From assembly GCA_021850745.1 (NCBI GenBank), contig JAJZKX010000066.1, forward strand, positions 1 to 7,936: a DNA stretch of 7,936 nucleotides. The letters are read 5' to 3'. The notes under the pieces are model-generated. The model searched no databases. It was not told where the DNA came from and was given only the letters and a program-made list of their open reading frames with translations. The DNA comes from Thermoplasmata archaeon. GTDB lineage: Archaea > Thermoplasmatota > Thermoplasmata > Thermoplasmatales > Thermoplasmataceae. Each line of letters opens with the position of its first letter. Positions within the stretch are counted from its first letter, which is position 1. Shown piece after piece: positions 1 to 5,744 of the stretch. Made by a program: the position numbers and the translations under genes.

Positions 1-60
1 TTCAGCAAGTACAAGGCAGTGTTGCGAAAAGTCTTCAGTGAAAAATTTGAAATGAATTAA
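1..60 (+). CDS. Possible C-terminal end of an unidentified protein (partial)
   Basis: Frame 1 is open from the window edge to a TAA at 58-60 and reads 19 residues, FSKYKAVLRKVFSEKFEMN, a charged, lysine-rich and plausible protein tail. The other plus frames read less like protein; one of them meets a TGA at about 53-55. The fragment is far too short to name a family, and an open stretch of this length can occur by chance. I infer, weakly, that a plus-strand gene ends here, upstream of and co-oriented with the universal stress gene, separated by about 225 bases that contain their own promoter-like elements. Confidence 0.35.
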   Translation, partial: FSKYKAVLRKVFSEKFEMN

Positions 61-286
61 CTTCCTCAACTTCCCATCCTATTCTATGCTGGATCGGTTC
101 ACTTGAGAAGAAGTGACATTCCAGAATTAAATCTTACTGTTTTCGAATGATAAATAAAACCTATTATGTACCGTCAATACTGATCTGTTATTCACCTGGA
201 GTAAACAGGACAATATCATGAATTAATAGAAATCCTTATATTTGAGTTTTCGTTATTTAAATATGTTTGAGGCTTCCAGAACCTAT
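61..286. other. Intergenic region upstream of the universal stress gene; no gene seen
   Basis: I see no convincing coding frame or RNA gene here. It holds a small perfect inverted repeat, TCACTT (99-104) and AAGTGA (111-116) around a 6-base loop, shortly after the possible upstream stop. It also has a 4-base CCTG/CAGG inverted repeat at 195-209 and several AT-rich boxes (about 150-158, 236-243 and 256-263), of which the last two are candidate promoters for the downstream gene. The hairpin lacks a following long T run, so I do not call it a terminator. Confidence 0.5.
256..263 (+). promoter_or_regulatory. Likely archaeal TATA box for the universal stress gene
   Basis: TTTAAATA at 256-263 is centred about 27 bases before the ATG at 287, the usual spacing between an archaeal TATA box and the transcription start. 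This would give a leaderless mRNA beginning at that ATG. A second box, TTATATTT at 236-243, is an alternative. It would place the start near 266, between the ATG at 263 and those at 287 and 296. The assignment is inferred from spacing only. Confidence 0.45.
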
Positions 287-1078
287 ATGTTTCACATGGA
301 CCGGCTCCTGGTGCCTATGGCGAAAGGTTACAGATCAAGAAGGGTGCTGGATATTGCATTCAGTCTTTCAGAAATCTACCATTCAGAGATTACGGCCCTG
401 ACCGTCAAGGATGAAAGCAGGGAACTCACGTGGAGCGACAAGGTTCACCTGGTTACTGATGCCTATGAAGAGGGGAAGGACCGCAACATAAAGGTTATTC
501 CACGTGTTAAAACATACAAGACGATTAAGGAGGGCATTGTACATGAAGCAAATTCCCATAATTATGACGCAATGCTTGTTGCAGTCCACAAGAGATCGCC
601 GTTGTCGGCGTCAGTGTTCGGGGGCATAGGGGATTACATCCTGAAGAACTCCAAAATTCCAAGCGCAATCATGAGCATCAAGGACTCAACTTACCCATAC
701 AAGAAAATCATGGTTCCCCTGTCTGAGCAGGTCAATACCAGAACCGCCGTTTCATTTGCTCTCCATCTCAAGAGGGCCACCAATTCAAAACTTGTCTTTG
801 TGGACCTGAGAAAATATGACAGGAAGGTCACCCATGGGTTCAACATGTTTTTCGAGAACTTTGGCCAGATCTCCCAGATATACGGCGATGAAATAGAGGT
901 CACCAGGAGTGGTTCATCCACCTCAATAAGGGAAGAAGTTAACCTCGTATCCTCAAAAATTTCACCTGATGCAGTGATCCTTGGGGTTACCAAGGGGAAA
1001 AACAGCCTGCGCCTTAACTCAAATATAAAATCAATAATAAAAGAGGGAATGTGCGACCAGATCCTAGTCAAGAAATGA
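287..1078 (+). CDS. Tandem universal stress protein (two UspA-like domains) next to kdp
   Basis: A cytoplasmic protein of about 263 residues made of two universal stress protein (Usp) alpha/beta domains. Domain 1 (about 4-131) opens with the typical MDRLLVPMAKG strand. Domain 2 (about 137-261) opens with YKKIMVPLSE and ends with DQILVKK. The usual Usp ATP-loop (G-x2-G-x9-G-S/T) is eroded in both: domain 1 keeps only FGGIGDYIL where a GS is expected, and domain 2 keeps ILGVTKG but then LNSNIKSII without the GS. Nucleotide binding may therefore be lost or altered. The frame is open back to a TTG at 242, and ATGs lie at 263, 287 and 296. I chose 287 because a TATA box sits 27 bases upstream; 296 fits the family start almost as well. 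The gene converges on kdpC and overlaps its end by 15 bases. In haloarchaea a Usp gene (kdpQ) belongs to the kdp operon, and bacterial KdpD sensors carry a Usp domain. A role in K+ transport control is therefore plausible but inferred. Confidence 0.85.
   Translation: MFHMDRLLVPMAKGYRSRRVLDIAFSLSEIYHSEITALTVKDESRELTWSDKVHLVTDAYEEGKDRNIKVIPRVKTYKTIKEGIVHEANSHNYDAMLVAVHKRSPLSASVFGGIGDYILKNSKIPSAIMSIKDSTYPYKKIMVPLSEQVNTRTAVSFALHLKRATNSKLVFVDLRKYDRKVTHGFNMFFENFGQISQIYGDEIEVTRSGSSTSIREEVNLVSSKISPDAVILGVTKGKNSLRLNSNIKSIIKEGMCDQILVKK
1018..1043 (-). terminator. Possible T-rich terminator of the kdp operon
   Basis: Read on the minus strand, the stretch about 20-45 bases past the kdpC stop is strongly T-rich, with TTTTATTATTG followed by TTTTATATTTG. 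Archaeal RNA polymerase commonly stops at such T-rich tracts without a hairpin. The tract lies inside the 3' end of the opposite-strand stress gene, so its composition may simply reflect that coding sequence. This is a weak call. Confidence 0.25.
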
Positions 1079-1720
1079 CGAGGATATGATTCCGTTGCCA
1101 ATCATAAAATTTATTATGGCAAAATTAAGGCTTACAACACTCACTTCATAGCTCCCGAATATTGGGAAATTCTGGAATTTATCGGAGCTTATTGTACTGT
1201 TCAGGTATTCAGATATTGATGCATTGGACATGACAATATTGCTTTTTTTGGCAAGATCATGTATGCTGGTTGCAACCCTGGGAATTTGGATTATTGCCCC
1301 CTGAAGCGGTATATCCGGATCAAGTCCCGAACCCGAATATGACACCATTGCGTATGGAATCTGTGATTCGTTGATTGTTGGATTGTCCTTCAGGAACTGT
1401 TGGATCAGAGCTTCAGTCTGGTTCAGGAGGGCAGGATTTCCCAGGGAATAACCGGTGCTTCCCGATTCAGACAGATTGTAGCCTGTTGCCGATGGCCTTG
1501 GCTGGAAGAAGAAAGAGTTATTGAATGCCCTTGCCAGCATCGCTGAATCATAAACAGTTCCGTTGACCTCCACAGGTTCTCCATCCGACTGCCACGGAAG
1601 TGCCTTGTCTGTAATCACTGCCGTAACAGTGGGAAATACAAAACCCAGAAGGAACAGGAATACCAGGGCGAACACTGCGCTTTTCCATACAAATCTGTAC
1701 CTGTGATCTTTTTTTACCAT
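1064..1720 (-). CDS. kdpC: KdpC, accessory subunit of the K+-transporting ATPase
   Basis: A 218-residue subunit of the KdpFABC high-affinity potassium pump, thought to assist ATP binding by KdpB and to stabilise the complex. It has one N-terminal membrane helix (about 13-36) followed by an extracytoplasmic domain. Family signatures are plain: FFQPRPSATGYN (71-82), a GS...GNPAL stretch (87-98), SGSGLDPDIP (129-138, where bacteria usually have SGLDPHIS), QIPRVA (145-150) and VVSLNFAI near the end. At 218 residues it is somewhat longer than the roughly 190 of E. coli. The ATG at 1720 overlaps the kdpB stop by seven bases (ATGGTAA) and has a strong GGAGG six bases upstream (1727-1731), which fixes the start. 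It is the last gene of the operon, and its 3' end overlaps the convergent stress gene. Confidence 0.96.
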   Translation of the reverse strand: MVKKDHRYRFVWKSAVFALVFLFLLGFVFPTVTAVITDKALPWQSDGEPVEVNGTVYDSAMLARAFNNSFFFQPRPSATGYNLSESGSTGYSLGNPALLNQTEALIQQFLKDNPTINESQIPYAMVSYSGSGLDPDIPLQGAIIQIPRVATSIHDLAKKSNIVMSNASISEYLNSTISSDKFQNFPIFGSYEVSVVSLNFAIINFMIGNGIISSSFLD

Positions 1721-3702
1721 TTCACGCCTCCTGCGCTTAATATCATGTAAATTATCTTTATGGCAATGAAAGGCAGGACTACCCCGCCAAACCCGTAAAT
1801 AAGGAGATTTCTCTTGAGAAGGCTGTTGAGTGAAGAGGGCTTGAATCTAACTCCCCTGAGTGCAAGCGGTATGAGGAACGGGATTACTATTGTATTGAAT
1901 ATGAGGGCCGCAGTGATTGCTAGAATTGGATCCTGAAGGTCCAGTATATTTATGAATGCAAGTTGTGGCACAAAAAAGAACATTGCAGGTATTATTACAA
2001 AGTACTTTGAAAGATCATTTGCAATACTGAATGTAGTCAGTGCACCCCTGGTTATGAGTATCTGCTTGCCTATGAATATCACATCCATGAGTTTTGTCGG
2101 GTCGCTGTCAAGATCAATCATGTTTGCTGCCTCCTTTGCGGACTGTGTGCCATTGTTCATTGCCAATCCCACATCAGCCTTTGATAGTGCCGGCGCGTCA
2201 TTTGTTCCGTCCCCGACCATGGCAACCATCCTCTGCTTGCCTTTTTCCTTGATGACCACATCGTATTTGTCCATGGGGGTGCTGTTGGCTATATATTCAT
2301 CAATACCGCTTTCTGCCGCGATGTACGATGCGGTTACCTCGTCATCGCCTGTACACATTATGGTCTTTATGTTCATTGATTTCAGGCTGCTGAGCCTCTC
2401 CCTTATTCCGGGCTTCAATATGTCGTTGAGCTCTATGACACCTGCAAACCTGCCATTGCTTACCACTGGCAAAGCCGTCCCTCCCCTGGAGGATATCTCC
2501 TTGCACAACGCCTCTATGAATGTGTCCTGGAGGTTATACCTGCTCTTGAGTGTCTTCAGTGCACCCTTGACAACATAATCATCCCCCTTGAATATGCCTG
2601 AATATCTGGTTTCGGCGGAGAAAGGCTCAAACCTGTAACCCTCAAGCTTATCTGGAAGTCCAGGATTTTCACGTCTTGCCAGCTTGACGATTGACATTCC
2701 CTCCTTTGTCTGATCCTGGAGGGAAGAAAGAAGGCACATTTTCTGGAAGTCCTCGTATCTGATTCCGGAATTGGGATAGAATTTTGTTGCTTCCCTTTCC
2801 CCCATTGTCACAGTTCCGGTCTTGTCAAGTATTATTGTATCAATGTCGCCGGCGTTTTCGACTGCCCTGCCGCTCTTGGCTATGATGTTGAATTCAGAGA
2901 CCTTGTTTATTGCTGCAACCCCTATTGCAGGAAGCAACCCCCCAATTGTGGTGGGTATGAGGGCTATGAGAAGGACTATGATTATCATGATATCAATGGG
3001 ATTCAGGAAAAAATATCCCATGGAGAATATGAGGGCGGCAACTATGACAAAAACCAGCGTTATGCCTGAGAGGAAAGTTGTCAGGGCAATTTCATTTGGT
3101 GTTTTTTCACGCTTGGCAGATGCAACTATTTCTATCATCTGATCAATGAATGTTTCCCCCGGATTGGACGTGACACGTATAACTATGTTGTCAGTGACAA
3201 GCGTGGTTGTTGCCGTGACACTGTCTCCCAGGACCTTCAGGGAAGGCCTGGATTCACCGGTTATGTTCGATTCGTTCACGTATCCTGAACCCTCTATGAT
3301 CTCTCCGTCCATTGGTATTGCTTCATTCTTGTTTACAATTACAATATCGTCCTTCCTCAGTTCAGTAGACTGGACATCCACCGTGGTCTCCCCTTTCTTC
3401 AGGTGGGCCACGGTCTCCTTCTTGAACTTCTGGAGGGAAGCTGCTATGGCCTGGCTTTTTCCTTCAGATATGGCCCATGAAAGGTTGGAGAAAAACACGG
3501 TCAGGAAAAGGAGGACCACAACTGAAATGTAAAACTGCATGTCAGTTGAAGCCGATGGAAGGTTGAATGCTGATGGAAATATGGTGATGAAAAGTGCAAC
3601 AACAGTGGATATTTCCGTCAGGAACATGACGGGGTTTTTCACCTCCCGTTCCGGGCTGAAATTCTTCATGGTCAGAACCAGTATTTCCAGGTATCTGTTC
3701 AT
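1714..3702 (-). CDS. kdpB: KdpB, P-type ATPase catalytic subunit of the K+ pump
   Basis: The 662-residue ATP-hydrolysing membrane subunit that drives K+ uptake through KdpA. All key P-type motifs are present: the actuator TGES (148-151), the helix-4 PTTIGG loop (P250), the phosphorylation motif DKTGT (Asp293), the nucleotide-domain FSAETR and KG (361-366, K379), TGDD (451-454), and GDGTNDAP (497-504). The helix-5 dipole pair ANDLSK (Asp563, Lys566) is characteristic of KdpB. About seven membrane helices flank the cytoplasmic domains. The third motif reads TGDD where E. coli has TGDN. Ser151 matches the E. coli serine whose phosphorylation shuts the pump off. The ATG at 3702 overlaps the kdpA stop as ATGA and is preceded at six bases by GGTGAT (3709-3714), a good archaeal ribosome site. 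The gene appears intact, and its length is close to the usual 680. Confidence 0.98.
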   Translation of the reverse strand: MNRYLEILVLTMKNFSPEREVKNPVMFLTEISTVVALFITIFPSAFNLPSASTDMQFYISVVVLLFLTVFFSNLSWAISEGKSQAIAASLQKFKKETVAHLKKGETTVDVQSTELRKDDIVIVNKNEAIPMDGEIIEGSGYVNESNITGESRPSLKVLGDSVTATTTLVTDNIVIRVTSNPGETFIDQMIEIVASAKREKTPNEIALTTFLSGITLVFVIVAALIFSMGYFFLNPIDIMIIIVLLIALIPTTIGGLLPAIGVAAINKVSEFNIIAKSGRAVENAGDIDTIILDKTGTVTMGEREATKFYPNSGIRYEDFQKMCLLSSLQDQTKEGMSIVKLARRENPGLPDKLEGYRFEPFSAETRYSGIFKGDDYVVKGALKTLKSRYNLQDTFIEALCKEISSRGGTALPVVSNGRFAGVIELNDILKPGIRERLSSLKSMNIKTIMCTGDDEVTASYIAAESGIDEYIANSTPMDKYDVVIKEKGKQRMVAMVGDGTNDAPALSKADVGLAMNNGTQSAKEAANMIDLDSDPTKLMDVIFIGKQILITRGALTTFSIANDLSKYFVIIPAMFFFVPQLAFINILDLQDPILAITAALIFNTIVIPFLIPLALRGVRFKPSSLNSLLKRNLLIYGFGGVVLPFIAIKIIYMILSAGGVKW
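1727..1731 (-). promoter_or_regulatory. Ribosome binding site of kdpC
   Basis: GGAGG on the minus strand lies six bases before the kdpC ATG, inside the last codons of kdpB. It matches the archaeal anti-Shine-Dalgarno sequence and decides the kdpC start. It also fits translational coupling with kdpB. Confidence 0.7.
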
Positions 3703-5279
3703 CTGATTATCACCCCTATGAACAGGTTAAAATCACGGGCCCATGACAATACTGGACCGAGGACAAGAGCCGGGAAGAACGAGAGAAGACCCAGGAGAAC
3801 CATTATGACCAGGAGAAGAAAGGCAAATGTGTAAGATCCCGGATCAATGGTCCTCCCAAATTCAATCTTTGGTGATTTATTTGCAAATGACTGCCCTATT
3901 ACAAGCTGGAATCCGATAAGAAGGAATCTGCCAAGGATCATGATGACGCCGTCGAGATAGTTGAAATAAGCCTGGTTTGTCAGGAACCCACCTATTTCTG
4001 ATCCGTTGTTGGCAGCAGAAGTCCCAAACTCGTAAAGAAGAGATGTGAGATCTGCCGATTTGCTGTTTATGAATGATTCCAGAAAATGAGGAAGGAGCAA
4101 AGTTATGCCCAGAGGTATCATGACAAGCAGGGGATGTGTAATGAGGCTCAAGGTGGAATACTTGATCTCTTTTGATCCTATCCTGAGACTCATGAGCTCC
4201 GGCAGTTTTCCAACAATCAGTGATGCTATGAAAACGGTGAATATCACGTACATGAATATGTTCAGGACTCCAGTCCCCACCCCTCCCAGAGGATCGTTTA
4301 GCAGGAGTGGAATCATGACGCCAAGGAGTCCGGCCGGAGTGTAGTTGAGAAGGGAACCGTTAGCTGCGCCGGTGGATGTGATAGTTGCACCGGTAGAGAA
4401 TATTGACGATTGCGCTATGCCGAGATAGCTCTCCTTTCCCAAAAGATTCCCGGTATATATGAGGCCGAGGTTTGACATGGAAGGAATTCCTATATATTCG
4501 CTGAAAAAGACCAGGAATGCCGAAAAAGTGAAAATAACCATTATGACTGTGAAAAGCATTCTTCCAAACCTGGGCTCCCTGAGGGCTTTTCCCAGCGCGA
4601 ATATGGCCCCCAGCGGGATAATTGTAAATGAAATGACTTCCAGAATGTTGGAAAACCAGTTTGGGTTCTCAAATGGATAAGCAGCATTTGCGCCATAGAA
4701 CCCCCCTCCGTTTGTCCCGATGTTCTTGATTGCTTCAAATGTTCCCACCGGCCCAAGCTGGACATACTGGAAACCGGGTGCTATGAGGTTATGCACAGCA
4801 AGATAAGACTGGATTGTCTGGGGAACCCCATCAAGTATCAGAAGCAGACTCACAACAAGTGTCAATGGCAGTATAAGATAGAATATGGATACCAGGAAAT
4901 CGTGAAAGAAGTTCCCGATTGTTCCCTTGTCTGTAAGTATGCCCCTTACAAACGCCATTGATGCAGCGAAACCTGTTCCTGCAGCAAGGAACATAAGTCC
5001 GGTGATGCCGAATGTCACACTGAAGTAGCTTAAGTCCGATGGGTTGGAATAGTGCTGTAAATCTGTATTCGTGAGAAAACTGACAACAGTGTTGAATGTC
5101 AGGCTCAGGTTAAAATGATTGTTGGCAACAGAGTATGGAAGAAAATTCTGGAAAAAAATTGCGACAAAAACAATAATGCCGGCAAAAAGGTTAAAAACAA
5201 CAAGAACAGTGAAGTATTCCCTGAATTTCATCTGCCTCTTTGCCTCATCCCCAAAGAGTTTCTCAAAAAAATGAGACAA
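3699..5279 (-). CDS. kdpA: KdpA, K+-translocating subunit (main reading frame, lacks first helix)
   Basis: The channel-like subunit that selects and binds K+ in the KdpFABC complex, related to Trk/Ktr transporters with four pore repeats. The four filter regions are visible in this 526-residue frame: FLTNTDLQHY (P1, 68-77), IGTNGGGFYGAN (P2, 187-198), STGAANGS (P3, 302-309) and FGTSAANNGS (P4, 418-427). About nine membrane helices are present. The first usable codon is a TTG at 5279, with an in-frame TGA about eight codons upstream, and no ribosome site was seen. The frame starts after the family's first helix and the conserved linker, both encoded in the preceding frame at 5263-5481. Removing one T from a seven-T run (plus 5265-5271) fuses the two into a 593-residue KdpA, matching the family length of about 550-600. 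The stop overlaps kdpB as ATGA. KdpA identity is certain; whether the break is real is not. Confidence 0.95.
   Translation of the reverse strand: MSHFFEKLFGDEAKRQMKFREYFTVLVVFNLFAGIIVFVAIFFQNFLPYSVANNHFNLSLTFNTVVSFLTNTDLQHYSNPSDLSYFSVTFGITGLMFLAAGTGFAASMAFVRGILTDKGTIGNFFHDFLVSIFYLILPLTLVVSLLLILDGVPQTIQSYLAVHNLIAPGFQYVQLGPVGTFEAIKNIGTNGGGFYGANAAYPFENPNWFSNILEVISFTIIPLGAIFALGKALREPRFGRMLFTVIMVIFTFSAFLVFFSEYIGIPSMSNLGLIYTGNLLGKESYLGIAQSSIFSTGATITSTGAANGSLLNYTPAGLLGVMIPLLLNDPLGGVGTGVLNIFMYVIFTVFIASLIVGKLPELMSLRIGSKEIKYSTLSLITHPLLVMIPLGITLLLPHFLESFINSKSADLTSLLYEFGTSAANNGSEIGGFLTNQAYFNYLDGVIMILGRFLLIGFQLVIGQSFANKSPKIEFGRTIDPGSYTFAFLLLVIMVLLGLLSFFPALVLGPVLSWARDFNLFIGVIIR
3709..3714 (-). promoter_or_regulatory. 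Ribosome binding site of kdpB
   Basis: GGTGAT on the minus strand, six bases before the kdpB ATG and inside the end of kdpA, is complementary to the archaeal 16S rRNA tail. It supports the ATG at 3702 and coupled translation. Confidence 0.65.
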
Positions 5280-5481
5280 TTCGTCCTGATACAGGTGTCA
5301 ACCATGTGTTTTCATCCCTGTACAGCTTAGAGATGTAGGTTGAGATGAGATAGGCGAACACAGAGATCAGGGCCAGGTAGATCAATATTATGAGAAACCC
5401 GGAAACTTCCCTGTTTGATGCGAAAAACCCGCTCCAGAAATAAGTGTTCCCTGAAGTGGCTGCATAGACCACAAAACTCAA
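5263..5481 (-). CDS. kdpA: N-terminal part of KdpA in a shifted frame (first helix and linker)
   Basis: Seventy-two codons from a TTG at 5481 to a TGA at 5263-5265. Residues 29-48 form one membrane helix (GFLIILIYLALISVFAYLI). It continues as SKLYRDENTWLTPVSGRI and VSFF, which lines up with the helix-1 and linker region of E. coli KdpA (LLIATFLLVLMVLARPLG, then PLPGTTGVERVLFRALG). The next expected residues, EKLFGDEAKRQMKFREYF, are in the neighbouring frame and follow directly if one T of the seven-T run is removed. The TTG overlaps the kdpF stop as TTGA, and GGGAG lies ten bases upstream (5492-5496), so this looks like the true kdpA start. It is either the 5' piece of a gene split by a sequencing error or mutation, or the pre-shift part of a recoded gene. 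The short extension before the helix (1-28) is unusual compared with E. coli. Confidence 0.8.
   Translation of the reverse strand: MSFVVYAATSGNTYFWSGFFASNREVSGFLIILIYLALISVFAYLISTYISKLYRDENTWLTPVSGRIVSFF
5265..5271 (-). other. Frameshift site in kdpA: run of seven T ending in a TGA stop
   Basis: On the coding strand the sequence is TCA TTT TTT TGA GAA in the upstream frame, and TCA TTT TTT GAG AAA if one T is skipped. The second reading gives a seamless KdpA. A homopolymer is a classic place for sequencing indels and polymerase slippage. A UUU codon before UGA would also let the Phe tRNA re-pair one base forward, as in the CUU-UGA shift of bacterial prfB. The sequence alone cannot separate these explanations. 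Confidence 0.75.
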
Positions 5482-5567
5482 AACTTTTCAGCTCCCACTA
5501 TGGTGTAGATAAGGTAAACGGTAACAATAAGTGTAATGATTCCCAGAACTACATATCCTATTGCCAA
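5478..5567 (-). CDS. kdpF: KdpF, 29-residue membrane peptide of the K+ pump
   Basis: A very small gene easily missed by gene finders. From a TTG at 5567 it encodes 29 residues, starting (M)AIGYVVLGIITLIV and ending YLIYTIVGAEKF before a TGA. Nearly the whole peptide is one membrane helix, and the tail (tyrosine-rich helix end, then A/P-E-K/R-F and stop) is the usual KdpF ending. KdpF is a lipid-like stabiliser of the KdpABC complex and is typically about 29 residues, exactly the length here. There is no ATG or GTG available: an in-frame TAA lies four codons upstream of the TTG. A TATA box about 30 bases upstream would start transcription within a few bases of the TTG, so this first gene of the operon is probably leaderless. 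Its stop overlaps the kdpA TTG (TTGA). Confidence 0.85.
   Translation of the reverse strand: MAIGYVVLGIITLIVTVYLIYTIVGAEKF
5492..5496 (-). promoter_or_regulatory. Ribosome binding site of kdpA
   Basis: GGGAG on the minus strand lies in the last codons of kdpF, ten bases before the TTG at 5481. It supports that TTG, rather than the downstream TTG at 5279, as the start of kdpA. Confidence 0.5.
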
Positions 5568-5592
5568 ATCGGTCCAGGCTTAATTTTTTCCG

Positions 5593-5602
5593 TATATATA
5601 AA
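5593..5602 (-). promoter_or_regulatory. TATA box of the kdpFABC operon
   Basis: The minus strand reads TTTATATATA, an excellent archaeal TATA box, with purine-rich sequence just upstream where the TFB element would lie. Its centre is about 30 bases before the kdpF TTG, predicting a start of transcription around 5567-5571 and an almost leaderless message. Farther upstream (about 5622-5640) the minus strand carries three closely spaced TACA words, a possible regulator site. No KdpD/KdpE-type regulator gene is in the window. Confidence 0.7.
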
Positions 5603-5646
5603 TCTCACACCTTCAAGACCTACTGTAAACATGTAATGTATACTTT

Positions 5647-5698
5647 TTCCTATTGAAACAATGGGAAATCCAATTAAATGATGAAGAGGAAATAGGAA
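5647..5698. repeat. Inverted repeats in the divergent kdp/exchanger control region
   Basis: TTCCTATT at 5647-5654 and AATAGGAA at 5691-5698 form a perfect 8-base inverted repeat with a 36-base spacer. Partly overlapping the left arm is a compact ATTG-AAA-CAAT palindrome (5652-5662). Both lie between the kdp promoter and the start of the divergent membrane gene, so they could be regulator binding sites. Short AT-rich repeats also arise by chance, so the role is only a suggestion. Confidence 0.35.
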
Positions 5699-5703
5699 TG
5701 CCC

Positions 5704-5723
5704 ATAAAAGCAAAAAAACTTAA
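5704..5723 (+). promoter_or_regulatory. Possible promoter of the exchanger gene
   Basis: The AT-rich stretch before the gene contains ATAAAAG (5704-5710) and AAACTTAA (5716-5723). The second is centred about 26 bases before the GTG at 5745, fitting a leaderless start there. The first would give a start near 5734. Neither is a strong TATA match. Confidence 0.3.
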
Positions 5724-5744
5724 CACGCATCACTATGATCTGTT

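Noticed and set aside
691..1101. Minus-strand open frame of 136 codons opposite the stress gene and the kdpC end
   Set aside because: It is antisense to a clear two-domain Usp coding sequence and has no recognisable motifs.
1095..1122. TTGCCA/TGGCAA inverted repeat just after the stress gene stop, as a terminator
   Set aside because: It lies within kdpC coding sequence, has a 16-base loop and no following T run, so it is probably coincidental.
1952..2578. Plus-strand open frame of 208 codons opposite kdpB
   Set aside because: It lies wholly inside the well-supported KdpB gene on the other strand and resembles no family; it is a shadow frame.
5279..5279. TTG at 5279 as the genuine start of a short KdpA
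   Set aside because: It would drop the conserved first helix and linker, which are encoded immediately upstream in another frame, and it has no ribosome site.
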